NCBI GenBank assembly: GCA_964602985.1
Contig: CAZRTJ010000007.1
Span: 57,607-121,606 of the forward strand
DNA length: 64,000 bases
Source of the DNA: CAYZJB01 sp964602985
GTDB lineage: Bacteria; CLD3; SB21
Reading direction: 5' to 3'
The notes beneath the pieces are model-generated. The model worked only from the letters and a program-made list of their open reading frames with translations, had not been told where the DNA came from and did not search any database. The position numbers and the translations under genes are program-made. How positions within the stretch are numbered: position 1 is the stretch's first letter; every line of letters starts with the position of its first letter. This document shows positions 42,976-52,139 of this stretch, piece by piece.

Positions 42976-44032
42976 TCAGCCGAATGACCCGCGCATTTGC
43001 GGCAGGAAAAGCGTATTTGTCAAACCCCGCTTTCTGAACCCAACGAAACGGCGCTTGCGGACGGCATTTTCCACGGAGGACCACGCATTCGAAGAAGTGC
43101 AGATGGACACTGTAGTGAGAGTAGTGGTGGACGAAATCGATAATCTTTCCTTTGACTGCAACCTCCAAGCCGGTTTCCTCCAATACCTCGCGAATGCAAG
43201 CGTCGGACGGTTTTTCTCCCGGATGGACCTTCCCACCGGGAAACTCCCATAATCCCCCGAGGATTTTTTCCTCGGGACGCTTGAGGATCAACGTGCGATC
43301 GCCACGCCGGATGACTCCGACCGCGATCACCAGGGGCCGCTTGCGGCGGATGGGTCGTTTCTTCACCGGCAGGGTCGCGGGATTGGTCATGGTCCCGTAC
43401 GCACGACAATGCTTTCGCACAGGACAACGCGGGCACTCCGCATGGGTGGGTCGGCAGATCGTTGCACCCAACTCCATCAGCGCCTGATTGAAAATACCCG
43501 GCGAGCGGCGTGAAATGAGTTTCACCAGCGCGGGCCGAATTACATGGTCGATCACCACCCGATCCGGGTAATTTCTGATAGCTAACACGCGGCTCATCAC
43601 ACGGATGACATTGCCATCGATCGCGGGTAGAGGTTTACGATGAATGATGCTGAGAAAAGCAGCCGTCGTGTATGCTCCAAAACCCGGCAGACGAACCAGG
43701 ACGGCCGGATCGTGTGGGAAGGCCCCTTGCCATTCCCGAAGCACATGCCTGGCGGTCTCGTGCATGTGCTTCGCCCGTCGATAGTAACCCAGACCCTGCC
43801 ACATGCGGAGTAACGAGTCGTGACGAGCGCGAGCCAGACGGACGACAGTTGGAAACCGTTTCATGAATCTTCGGTAGTATGGGATGACCGTCTCCACGCG
43901 TGTTTGTTGGAGCATCATCTCTGACACCCAAATCGCATACGGGTCCTTCGTCCTTCGCCAGGGAAGGTCACGGGCAGCTCTGGAGAACCACTTCAGCAGG
44001 GACTTGCGAAAGACCGCCGGATCAGACTTCAC
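42911..44032 (-). CDS. mutY: A/G-specific adenine glycosylase MutY
   Basis: Removes adenine opposite 8-oxoguanine. 373 residues. Catalytic Glu38 (VSEMMLQQTRV) and Asp139 (AIDGNVIRV) are present, with the HhH loop LPGFGAYTTAA and the [4Fe-4S] cluster CRPTHAECPRCPVRKHC. The C-terminal NUDIX-like 8-oxoG recognition domain (about 235-355) has a GGLWEFPGGKVHPGE loop. GTG start at 44032. It overlaps the VanW gene 3' end by 65 bp and diverges from dcd. Confidence 0.94.
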   Translation of the reverse strand: MKSDPAVFRKSLLKWFSRAARDLPWRRTKDPYAIWVSEMMLQQTRVETVIPYYRRFMKRFPTVVRLARARHDSLLRMWQGLGYYRRAKHMHETARHVLREWQGAFPHDPAVLVRLPGFGAYTTAAFLSIIHRKPLPAIDGNVIRVMSRVLAIRNYPDRVVIDHVIRPALVKLISRRSPGIFNQALMELGATICRPTHAECPRCPVRKHCRAYGTMTNPATLPVKKRPIRRKRPLVIAVGVIRRGDRTLILKRPEEKILGGLWEFPGGKVHPGEKPSDACIREVLEETGLEVAVKGKIIDFVHHYSHYSVHLHFFECVVLRGKCRPQAPFRWVQKAGFDKYAFPAANARVIRLISSNSPAAKRRRKSLGLGSRT

Positions 44033-44110
44033 GTGCAGTTGTTGAATTTAGACCGATGTTGTGATATATTGCGCAGAACTTTTATCACCAGCGATCGAAA
44101 CTTACTCAAC

Positions 44111-44668
44111 ATGATTCTTACCGACAAACAGATTCTGCAGGAAATTGCAGACAAGAGGATTGTCATTGAACCGTACCGTCGCGATTGTCTCGGTTCTAAT
44201 AGTTACGACGTTCATCTGGGCAAGACACTGGCCGTTTATCAGGACGACGTATTGGACTGCCGTAAGGAAAACAAGATTGATTGCTTTGAGATTCCGGAGG
44301 ACGGATTCCTTCTCCTGCCAACGAAACTGTATCTGGGCGTGACCGAAGAATACACGGAGTCACATGCCCACGTGCCATTCCTGGAGGGCAAGTCGAGTAT
44401 AGGCCGCCTGGGCATCGACATTCATGCAACGGCAGGCAAAGGCGACATCGGCTATTGCAATACATGGACGCTGGAAATTTCCGTCCGTCAGCCTGTGCGG
44501 GTGTACGCAGGAATGCCGATCGGACAGTTGATTTACTTCCAGGTGTCAGGCGAAACAGAAGTTCCATACCACACCAAGGGATCTGCGAAGTACACACAGC
44601 GTTCCGATCGTCCCATCGCCTCGATGATGTTCAAGAACTATGATCCCGGCACAGGAAAATGGAAGTAG
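44111..44668 (+). CDS. dcd: dCTP deaminase (dUTP-forming)
   Basis: Deaminates dCTP to dUTP for thymidylate supply. 185 residues from the ATG at 44111, which gives the family start MILTDKQILQEI. Substrate-binding blocks LEGKSSIGRLGI and the catalytic Glu region GDIGYCNTWTLEIS are seen. The frame extends 26 codons upstream, but those lie across the promoter region and do not match the family. The stop is 3 bp before the next gene. Confidence 0.93.
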   Translation: MILTDKQILQEIADKRIVIEPYRRDCLGSNSYDVHLGKTLAVYQDDVLDCRKENKIDCFEIPEDGFLLLPTKLYLGVTEEYTESHAHVPFLEGKSSIGRLGIDIHATAGKGDIGYCNTWTLEISVRQPVRVYAGMPIGQLIYFQVSGETEVPYHTKGSAKYTQRSDRPIASMMFKNYDPGTGKWK

Positions 44669-44671
44669 TCG

Positions 44672-46318
44672 ATGAATGATCCCCTCGATCGGGTCGCCGC
44701 GGGAGTCCGGGCGGCGGAGTCGTCCTACTATCGACAGTTCCCCGACGGCGACTTTGTCGAAAACCTCAAGACCCTGCTACCAGCGTGGCAAGCGGCCTTT
44801 CCCGATCATTTTCAATTCCGTCTCTTGGGAGAGTCCTCTGAAATGCCGGAAGTGCCCGACCAGTTGCTGATGCGGGAAGACGCTTTGCGTGACAACCGCG
44901 CTCTTCGTGGCCAATACGTCACCACGGACCGAACCTATCATTTTGTGACCGTACCGCTTCACGCCGCCGACAGCACGCCTGTCGGAGCCGTTGCGATCAT
45001 CGACTCCCAAAGCAGCCTTCCGTCCCTATTCCTTGAATGGATGAGGCTCATACGCACCGCGCAAGACGAGCCGGAGATGATTCGCACTGTGTTGCAACAT
45101 TTCTCGCGGGCGTATCCGGATGTGGGCGTCATCTGTCGGATCGGAGAGGAACAAGATGTCTTTGCCTATCGTCCAGAATTTCTACGGAAAGAAGACCTCG
45201 CCATGGCGTGGAATGCACTGAAGACGTCCCTGGATCCATTCGAAAAGGGGGATTCCAACATGCATGTTCGCGCGGTTTCGATGGAAGCCCATCCGGACAG
45301 GTTGGGAATGATCGTGATGTCGATGGACCTTCGCCAGCAGGAATCCGTTGCACGCGCGCAGGACGGGCTTGCCGGCTTGTTGTCTGTAGGCCTCCGGAAA
45401 TACTTTGGGAAGCAAAGACAGGATTTGAATTTCGCCGATTTGTCGCTGGTCGCAAGGACGTACGCCCAAGCGATCATCCAACTGGATCAAAAGCAATTGG
45501 ACTCTGCGTTCCTGGACGCCGCGCAATTGCTGGGTTCGATGCTGAAGACGGGGACAGCGAACCCCGTGCTGCCCACGTGCGATCTGCACGAGTTGATGAG
45601 TGAGTTGGCGAACTTCTACCAATCGGAAGCGTCGCGTGAGGTCAGACGGAGCGGCCGCGAGAAAGGGGTTTCTGTGTGTGGACATCAGGACGATCTGCTG
45701 ACAGCCATACAACTCTTCGCGACAACGTTTGGAGATTCGAAGGTTTCCATAGAGTCGGCTGTGTATTCGGACACCGTCCAAATCCGAATGGACGGAGGCC
45801 GGGTAGTCGGAGGCAGTGTGTTGGCAGACCTGTTGCTCGCGGCATGTCGGGCAGAAGCGGTCGTACGCGAAAAGTCCGTGTGCATCGATCTGGGGCGGGA
45901 TCGATCGCAGGATACGATGGTTTTGCAACTGAAAGATGCCGCAGGGAGTCGCGTCCTCGTCGTCGATGATGACGATACGCTCCGTGATTTGCTTCGGGAT
46001 ATTCTGGAATCCCGGCAAATGGAGGTGGTCGATTGTGCGACGGCGGATGAAGCCTTCGCAATTCTCCAATCGACGAAGGTCGATTTGGTCATGTCGGACT
46101 ACGGCCTCAGTGGACAAAACGGATTGGAATTGGCGCGAAGGGTGAGGGCAGACCGACCGGGCGTGCCGTTTGTCCTCATTACCGGGTGGGGCAAGGACCT
46201 CCAGCTGTCGACAGAAGAGCGTCAGTGCATCGACCAGATCATATCGAAACCGTTCAGTTTGCAGGAAGTGATCGAGGTACTGGACGCTTGTTTGGCGGAG
46301 GTCTCCGGACATGCCTGA
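44672..46318 (+). CDS. Signalling protein with degenerate kinase-like core and C-terminal receiver domain
   Basis: 548 residues. The N-terminal ~130 residues are unassigned. A GAF-like region (about 130-240) follows, then a helical/beta region (about 260-420) in the position of a histidine-kinase core. That region lacks an H box, N box and glycine-rich boxes. The C-terminus is a complete receiver domain (about 428-548: RVLVVDDDDTLRDLL, phospho-acceptor Asp near 476 in MSDYG, Lys near 526 in ISKPF). Its stop overlaps the next gene by 8 bp; that gene encodes an active-looking receiver-kinase, a likely phosphate donor. The function of the middle region is inferred only from layout. Confidence 0.75.
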   Translation: MNDPLDRVAAGVRAAESSYYRQFPDGDFVENLKTLLPAWQAAFPDHFQFRLLGESSEMPEVPDQLLMREDALRDNRALRGQYVTTDRTYHFVTVPLHAADSTPVGAVAIIDSQSSLPSLFLEWMRLIRTAQDEPEMIRTVLQHFSRAYPDVGVICRIGEEQDVFAYRPEFLRKEDLAMAWNALKTSLDPFEKGDSNMHVRAVSMEAHPDRLGMIVMSMDLRQQESVARAQDGLAGLLSVGLRKYFGKQRQDLNFADLSLVARTYAQAIIQLDQKQLDSAFLDAAQLLGSMLKTGTANPVLPTCDLHELMSELANFYQSEASREVRRSGREKGVSVCGHQDDLLTAIQLFATTFGDSKVSIESAVYSDTVQIRMDGGRVVGGSVLADLLLAACRAEAVVREKSVCIDLGRDRSQDTMVLQLKDAAGSRVLVVDDDDTLRDLLRDILESRQMEVVDCATADEAFAILQSTKVDLVMSDYGLSGQNGLELARRVRADRPGVPFVLITGWGKDLQLSTEERQCIDQIISKPFSLQEVIEVLDACLAEVSGHA

Positions 46319-47462
46319 TCGTCCTGCTCTACTGATCGTCGATGACGAGAAACAGGTGCTGCAAATCCTCAAGACATTGCTGGAGGAGGACTATACGGTG
46401 TACACCGCGGGTGGGGGAATGGAGGCGCTTGGCGTCCTGCGACAAGAAGTGATTCAGGTGATCCTGACGGACGAACGAATGCCTCACATGACGGGACTGG
46501 AATTCCTGGCCAAGGCGCGGGAAATGAACGGCGACACCGTGAATATTCTGATGACTGCGTACTCCGACATCCAGGTGGCGATTGATGCGATTAATCAGGG
46601 ACTGCTTTATCGGTATCTTGTCAAACCCTGGGAATCCGACGTTTTGGCGACTACCATTCGACAGGCGTTTGAACGCGAGCGCCTGCAGATGCAAAATCGT
46701 TCCCTCACGTCTGAATTGATCCGAAAGAACGAATCTCTGCAGTCCCACATTGTGGAACTGGGCGAAGCCCAAAAAAAAATCTCGCAACAAGAGCGCTTGA
46801 CCACTCTGGGACAATTGACGGCCGGGCTGGGACATGAGCTAAAAAACCCGCTGTCTCGAATCAAGTCTGCGGCCGATCTACTGGAACATCTCATCGAATC
46901 CGATGACCCGGAAATCCAGCATTTACTCAAGATTGTGCAGAATGAGGTCCTGATTTCCAGCAAGATCATTACCGACTTGCTCGATTATACAAAGAGCCGT
47001 GAACCGATTCTCAGTCTGACGTATTTAGACGACGTCATTGATGCCGCATTGTCCAGGACTCCGGTCCCGGAGGGTGTCGAGGTCCAGCGCAACCGCAAGG
47101 CGCAGCCGGGCATGGTCTTGATCGACGCGGGCCAGATCCAGCAGGTCGTGACAAATTTTGTATTCAACTCGGTCCAAGCGCTTCCGGAAAAAGGCGGCTT
47201 AATCCGGGTCGATACCAGCGAACACGACGGCGGAGTGGAAATGGTGGTGGAGGATAATGGTTGCGGGATGAGTGAAAAGGTCCTCGAACGGATGTTTGAG
47301 CCTCTCTTCACCACCAAGACAAAAGGCATTGGACTGGGAATGTGCATCGTCAAGACGATCTGCGACCATCACAAAGCGCAGATTTCCGTGAAGAGCCGAG
47401 AGCAGTCGGGAACGCGCATCAGCGTGACCTTTCCAAAACTGCAGGACTATTATGGGCATTGA
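46311..47462 (+). CDS. Receiver-histidine kinase hybrid (REC-HK)
   Basis: 383 residues without transmembrane helices, so cytosolic. N-terminal receiver with phospho-acceptor Asp54 (LTDERMPHM) and Lys105 (LVKPW). A coiled-coil linker (about 115-165) follows, then phospho-acceptor His175 in GHELKNPLSRI and an ATPase domain with N box FVFNSVQALP, G1 VEDNGCGMS and G2 KGIGLGMCIVKTI. Receiver-first kinases are usually switched by another kinase. It overlaps the preceding receiver protein by 8 bp and tyrS by 11 bp. Confidence 0.9.
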   Translation: MPDRPALLIVDDEKQVLQILKTLLEEDYTVYTAGGGMEALGVLRQEVIQVILTDERMPHMTGLEFLAKAREMNGDTVNILMTAYSDIQVAIDAINQGLLYRYLVKPWESDVLATTIRQAFERERLQMQNRSLTSELIRKNESLQSHIVELGEAQKKISQQERLTTLGQLTAGLGHELKNPLSRIKSAADLLEHLIESDDPEIQHLLKIVQNEVLISSKIITDLLDYTKSREPILSLTYLDDVIDAALSRTPVPEGVEVQRNRKAQPGMVLIDAGQIQQVVTNFVFNSVQALPEKGGLIRVDTSEHDGGVEMVVEDNGCGMSEKVLERMFEPLFTTKTKGIGLGMCIVKTICDHHKAQISVKSREQSGTRISVTFPKLQDYYGH

Positions 47463-48657
47463 TACAAAAGCGGTGGAGTGTCTGTCACGAGGATGCGTGG
47501 ACATTATTCCGGCAGGCGGCCTCGAGATCAAATTATCCACTGCCGCGAAGGAAGGCCGTCCTCTGGTGGTCAAGCTGGGATGCGATCCTTCCCGCCCGGA
47601 CCTGCATCTCGGGCATTCTGTGGTTCTTCGAAAACTTGCGCAGTTTCAGCGACTCGGACACCAGGCGGTCTTGGTCGTTGGGGATTTCACGGGAATGATC
47701 GGAGATCCCAGTGGAAAAAGCAAAACACGCCCGCCACTGACCCTGGAAGAAACCCGGAAAAATGGGCAGTCCTATTTTGAACAGGCCGCCAAGGTACTGG
47801 ATCCCTCCAAGACGCGCATTGTCTACAACTCCGAATGGCTGGGTCAGATGAGCTTTGCGGACGTGATTCGACTGGCCAGCCACTATACGGTGGCTCGCAT
47901 GCTGGAACGAGATGATTTTGAGAAACGCTATCGTGCCAATGAGCCCATCAGCATTCATGAGTTTCTCTATCCTTTGGCGCAGGCGATGGATTCCGTCGCG
48001 CTCAAGGCAGACATCGAATTGGGAGGGACGGACCAGAAATTCAACTTGCTGGTGGGACGTGACATCCAGAGAGAATTTGGTCAGGAAGCTCAGGTGATCC
48101 TCACGCTTCCCGTTCTCGAAGGCACGGATGGAACCCAGAAGATGAGCAAGTCACTGGACAACTACATCGGACTGACCGACGCTCCCTCCGAAATGTTTGG
48201 GAAGATCATGTCCATTCCGGACAAACTGACATACAGGTATTTTGAACTTGCGACGGATGTGGAGGACCTCGCGTCCATACGGACTCAACTGGAGGATCCG
48301 GGAAACAACCCTTCCCTTCTGAAACGCCGTTTGGCAAAGACCCTCATTGCCATGTATCATTCCGACATCGACGCGACCACAGCCGAAGAGATGTTTGACA
48401 AGGTTTTCAAGAAAAAGGAAACACCCGAGGACATTCCGGAATTTCGAATCCGCGAATCGGAGATGCTGCTCACGAAACTACTGGTCGAGTCGAAATTGGT
48501 AGCCTCTGGCAATGAGGCGCGCAGACAGATTGTCCAAGGCGCCGTGGCGGTTAACGGTGAGAAGATCTCTGATGAGCGGTATCTACTGCGGATCGACGAT
48601 GAAACCGTGATCAAAGTGGGGAAGAGACGATTCCTTCGGGTAGTCAGGCGGGGTTAG
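47452..48657 (+). CDS. tyrS: Tyrosyl-tRNA synthetase
   Basis: 401-residue class I aminoacyl-tRNA synthetase. The HIGH-equivalent HLGH is in SRPDLHLGHSVVL near residue 49, and the KMSKS loop is exact (GTQKMSKSLDNY near 232). A C-terminal S4 RNA-binding domain (about 335-400, GNEARRQIVQGAVAVNGEKI) is present. The length is that of the TyrZ-like branch. It overlaps the upstream kinase by 11 bp and converges with pssA with a 4-bp overlap. Confidence 0.95.
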   Translation: MGIDTKAVECLSRGCVDIIPAGGLEIKLSTAAKEGRPLVVKLGCDPSRPDLHLGHSVVLRKLAQFQRLGHQAVLVVGDFTGMIGDPSGKSKTRPPLTLEETRKNGQSYFEQAAKVLDPSKTRIVYNSEWLGQMSFADVIRLASHYTVARMLERDDFEKRYRANEPISIHEFLYPLAQAMDSVALKADIELGGTDQKFNLLVGRDIQREFGQEAQVILTLPVLEGTDGTQKMSKSLDNYIGLTDAPSEMFGKIMSIPDKLTYRYFELATDVEDLASIRTQLEDPGNNPSLLKRRLAKTLIAMYHSDIDATTAEEMFDKVFKKKETPEDIPEFRIRESEMLLTKLLVESKLVASGNEARRQIVQGAVAVNGEKISDERYLLRIDDETVIKVGKRRFLRVVRRG

Positions 48658-49403
48658 TCTATGGCCGGTATGTCTTCGACATCAGCGGATCCGGCCGACC
48701 CGGCTCGCAGCGCGTCGTAAATCGTCCGGACGATGCCGGTCAGGATGAACGCAATCATGCTGGGGAAGATGGCTCTGGAGGGAAACAACAGGACCACGGG
48801 AACTACTACCGCTAAAATGACAATCTTTGCGATGTCCGCATGCTTCTTTCCTGAAAAGTTGGGCATCGATTCGTAGCGAAACGTACTCACCATGAGTACC
48901 GAGACCACCACGGTCAGGGCAGCCATGATCACGGGATGACGAAATTCCCCAAATACAGACATCTCAAATACGACAAAGGATCCCAAGGTAATCGCAGAGG
49001 AGGGAATCGGCAGTCCTTTAAAGAATCGATCCTTTTCGGCGATGTTCACGAGTTCTGCGTTGAATCGGGCAAGGCGGATTCCTCCAAACACCAGCGGCAT
49101 GAAGCTCAGAATGACGCCCAATGCACCCCAGGGTTCAAAGTATACCTTGTAAATCAAGATGGATGGGGCAAAGCCAAACGAAGAAATATCCGCGAGGGAA
49201 TCCAGTTCCACACCAAATTCGCTGCTGGACTTGACCAAACGGGCAACTTTGCCATCCAAGACGTCCATGATCGCCGCGATCACAATCAGCCAACTGGCTG
49301 TCAGGAAGTCGCCTTGGATAGAGTGGATGACAGACAAGAAACCGGCAAAGAGATTTAGGGAAGTGACAAAAGAGGGCAGATGACGCTTGGGAGACTTCTT
49401 CAA
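48654..49403 (-). CDS. pssA: CDP-diacylglycerol-serine O-phosphatidyltransferase
   Basis: Makes phosphatidylserine from CDP-diacylglycerol and serine in the inner membrane. 249 residues with multiple hydrophobic helices and the full CDP-alcohol phosphotransferase motif DG-x2-AR-x8-G-x3-D-x3-D in DGKVARLVK followed by SSSEFGVELDSLAD. The start overlaps the psd stop by 4 bp, so the two steps of phosphatidylethanolamine synthesis are coupled. The C-terminal tail is acidic. Confidence 0.95.
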   Translation of the reverse strand: MKKSPKRHLPSFVTSLNLFAGFLSVIHSIQGDFLTASWLIVIAAIMDVLDGKVARLVKSSSEFGVELDSLADISSFGFAPSILIYKVYFEPWGALGVILSFMPLVFGGIRLARFNAELVNIAEKDRFFKGLPIPSSAITLGSFVVFEMSVFGEFRHPVIMAALTVVVSVLMVSTFRYESMPNFSGKKHADIAKIVILAVVVPVVLLFPSRAIFPSMIAFILTGIVRTIYDALRAGSAGSADVEDIPAID

Positions 49404-50065
49404 AGGGTTGACTGCCTTAGTGACGCGATGATCGTAGAACCGCCACGAACAATATCGCCAACCTTCACCCGGATGTCAAAGGATTTCGGAATCAGCAAGT
49501 CGATGCGAGATCCGAATTTCATGATTCCAAACCGTTCGCCTCTGCTCACCTTGTCATTCTCCCGCACACAGTAGACGAGTCGTCGGGCAAGAAGTCCTGC
49601 AATTTGCTTAAAGAGAATGCGAACGCCGTTGCTCTCGATGCCGATGAGGCTTTGCTCATTGCGGATGGAAGCGCGGCGATCAAACGCGGCCAGGAATTCT
49701 CCCTCGTGATACTGCACCAGGCGCACGATACCGGAATACGGAATTCGATTGACGTGAACATTGAACACCGATAGAAAAATGCTGACCTGGACGACTTCAT
49801 CCTGAACGAAGATATCCTCGCGGACCGGTTCGACCAGTATCACGCGACCGTCAGCCGGAGACACCATGTCCGTCTCCGTTCCGCTTGCTACCCGATCGGG
49901 ATCACGGAAAAAGGAGACGACGAGCAGCCACACCAACGTGAGTGGAACGAGGACCGCCGCCATGACCGCCGGCCGCGCTTCGATCCACACAAGCGCCAAC
50001 GCCACGGCCGCTACCACGCCTGTCGCGAGGCCAATCGTTAGGTACCCTTCGCGTGATATCCGCAC
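49400..50065 (-). CDS. psd: Phosphatidylserine decarboxylase (short, archaeal/Bacteroidota-like type)
   Basis: Converts phosphatidylserine to phosphatidylethanolamine. 221-residue precursor. Two N-terminal hydrophobic segments (about 10-30 and 35-52) anchor it. The self-cleavage site that creates the pyruvoyl group is FGS, with Ser186 in IMKFGSRIDLLIP, leaving a short C-terminal alpha chain. A conserved FLSVFNVHVNRIP block contains the catalytic His. Overlaps pssA by 4 bp and is 15 bp after the second purC. Confidence 0.93.
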   Translation of the reverse strand: MRISREGYLTIGLATGVVAAVALALVWIEARPAVMAAVLVPLTLVWLLVVSFFRDPDRVASGTETDMVSPADGRVILVEPVREDIFVQDEVVQVSIFLSVFNVHVNRIPYSGIVRLVQYHEGEFLAAFDRRASIRNEQSLIGIESNGVRILFKQIAGLLARRLVYCVRENDKVSRGERFGIMKFGSRIDLLIPKSFDIRVKVGDIVRGGSTIIASLRQSTL

Positions 50066-50080
50066 AAATCGCTCCAGAGG

Positions 50081-50815
50081 TTAGGGTCGAGGCAGAATGA
50101 AGCGGGCCTTCATCTCTGTGTACAACTTCGTAATCGCGGACTCTTTGCCTGCCGCAAACTCGCGGTCCAAACGACGACCGGAAGAGGCTTCGGTAATTTG
50201 CAGCGTATCCAGAGAAATTTCATCCGCGACAAAGATACGATCCTTCATTCTTCCAAATTCGAGTGAAAAGCTGGTCAGCAGAAATTGGCGCCTCTCGCAG
50301 AAGTTCTTCAGCACGGCATTGACCTTGGCCGTCAACCGTTGAATCATCCGAACCTCGTCCTGGTTCGATACTCCAAAGGCGTACAGATGATACTCGTTGA
50401 TGAAAGGAAAATTAAGTTTGGAATTCTTCAAATAAAACTCAATGATCGGGGCGGGGAGCACGGCGCCCTCTTCCAGTTTGAAATCGCGCGCAAATTCCCC
50501 GGTGGCAACATTGCGCACCTTGACAACCAGGGGGATCATCTCGAGTCTCCTGACAAGCAATGACTTTTCGTCATGCTTACGGATGAAATGAGTCGGGATC
50601 TGATAGCTTTCAAGAAATTGAAAGGCATAACTGGAAATATCGGTATTGACCTGAGCCTTCCCACGGATTCGATACGCTTTTCGACCGGTCCCGATGGGAT
50701 GGTCGTTCTTGAATTCCATCAGCACGTGTTCCGGCTGATTGGTCAGGAAGATTTTCTTCGTTCGACCTTCGACCATCAGGGACGATCGTTGTGCTTTCTT
50801 GAGACTTGCGTCCAC
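50081..50815 (-). CDS. purC: Second SAICAR synthetase, short bacterial form
   Basis: 244 residues. The SAICAR-synthetase core is clear: EGRTKKIFLTNQPEHVLMEF, then FIRKHDEKSLLVRRLEMIPL, VVKVRNVATGEFARDF and SFSLEFGRMKD. A GTG start at 50815 has AGGAGG four bases upstream; an internal ATG 13 codons later is less well placed. It is 28 bp after purB, giving a purine pair. A longer SAICAR synthetase of a different subgroup follows secA at 37.5 kb, so one copy may be redundant or specialised. Confidence 0.92.
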   Translation of the reverse strand: MDASLKKAQRSSLMVEGRTKKIFLTNQPEHVLMEFKNDHPIGTGRKAYRIRGKAQVNTDISSYAFQFLESYQIPTHFIRKHDEKSLLVRRLEMIPLVVKVRNVATGEFARDFKLEEGAVLPAPIIEFYLKNSKLNFPFINEYHLYAFGVSNQDEVRMIQRLTAKVNAVLKNFCERRQFLLTSFSLEFGRMKDRIFVADEISLDTLQITEASSGRRLDREFAAGKESAITKLYTEMKARFILPRP

Positions 50816-50843
50816 CGGACCTCCTGCTCTTGTCGTTCGCGTG

Positions 50844-52139
50844 TTAGGCGAGTCCGACTCGTTTAAATATCGTTTCCACGTTTTTCATGCTCATGGCAAT
50901 ATCGAAGCACGCATCCAAATCCTCTTTCGACAGCAACCGCCGCACGCTCTCCTCTTGCTCGAGCAACGATCTCAGTGTGAGCGTTTCGTCCTGCCACACG
51001 CGCATCGCGCAAGACTGTACAATGCGGTACGCTTCTTCCCGCAGAAGACCCTTGCGCGTCAACGCCAGCAAGACGGGTTGGGAATACACCAGCCCACGGG
51101 TTCGGTCGATGTTCCGCTGCATGCTCTCTGGATACACGATCAATCGCTCCGCGATTCCGGAGAACTGATGAATCATGAAGTCCAGCGCAACAGTCGCATC
51201 CGGCAGGATGACACGCTCGACGGAGGAGTGGGTGATGTCGCGCTCATGCCACAGAGCCACATTTTCCAGCCCGGCGACGGCATAACTCCTTACGAGTCGA
51301 GCCATTCCCGCCACTCGCTCACTCTTGATCGGATTACGCTTGTGCGGCATCGCAGAGGATCCTTTTTGACCCTTGGAGAAAAACTCTTCCACTTCCAGAA
51401 TCTCCGTTCTTTGCAGATTCCGGATTTCGGTGGCGAATCTCTCCAGCGAGGAGGCGATGATGGCAAGTGTAGCGATGTAATCCGCATGGAGATCGCGGGG
51501 GACAACCTGTGTGGCGCTGATGGGCCGCAGGGACAGGATTCGTGCCGTGTGTTCTTCGACAGCGGGGTCCAGGTGCTCATACGTCCCGACCGCCCCCGAG
51601 ATCTTGGCGACACCGATTGCCTCAGTGGCGGTTTCCAAGCGTCTCAGATCGCGCCCCAACTCGTCGTACCACAGAGCCAGCTTCAGGCCAAATGTGACCG
51701 GTTCCGCATGGATGCCATGGGTGCGACCGATACACGGGGTCTTGCGAAATTCCTTTGCCCGCCGTCCCACGATGGACCGCAATTCCATCAGCCCTTCTTT
51801 TAAAAGGCCAGAGGCCTCGCGAATCTGCAAGGACAGCGCCGTGTCCAGGACGTCATTTGACGTCATCCCGAGGTGAATGTACCGGCTGGATTCTCCGACG
51901 TGCTCGGCTACATTGGTCAGGAACGCAATGACATCGTGGTGCACTTCACTTTCTATTTCGAGCACACGTTGTGTTTCAAACGCTGCCTTTTCCCGAATGA
52001 CCTTCATGGCCTCCGCGGGGATTGAGCCCAGTTCAGTCTGGGCCTGACATACGGCGATCTCCACATCCAGCCACTTCTGGTATCGGTTCTGATCGGACCA
52101 GATACCGGCCATTTCCGGTCGGGAATAGCGTTCGATCAT
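50844..52139 (-). CDS. purB: Adenylosuccinate lyase
   Basis: Cleaves SAICAR and adenylosuccinate in purine synthesis. 431 residues. The fumarase-superfamily signature loop GSSAMPHKRNP is present near residue 262, with the catalytic His region IGRTHGIHAEPVTFGLK and the conserved YIHLGMTSND. Its start overlaps the stop of the TPR gene by 4 bp, and purC follows 28 bp later. The substrate of PurB is the product of PurC, so the pair makes pathway sense. Confidence 0.96.
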   Translation of the reverse strand: MIERYSRPEMAGIWSDQNRYQKWLDVEIAVCQAQTELGSIPAEAMKVIREKAAFETQRVLEIESEVHHDVIAFLTNVAEHVGESSRYIHLGMTSNDVLDTALSLQIREASGLLKEGLMELRSIVGRRAKEFRKTPCIGRTHGIHAEPVTFGLKLALWYDELGRDLRRLETATEAIGVAKISGAVGTYEHLDPAVEEHTARILSLRPISATQVVPRDLHADYIATLAIIASSLERFATEIRNLQRTEILEVEEFFSKGQKGSSAMPHKRNPIKSERVAGMARLVRSYAVAGLENVALWHERDITHSSVERVILPDATVALDFMIHQFSGIAERLIVYPESMQRNIDRTRGLVYSQPVLLALTRKGLLREEAYRIVQSCAMRVWQDETLTLRSLLEQEESVRRLLSKEDLDACFDIAMSMKNVETIFKRVGLA

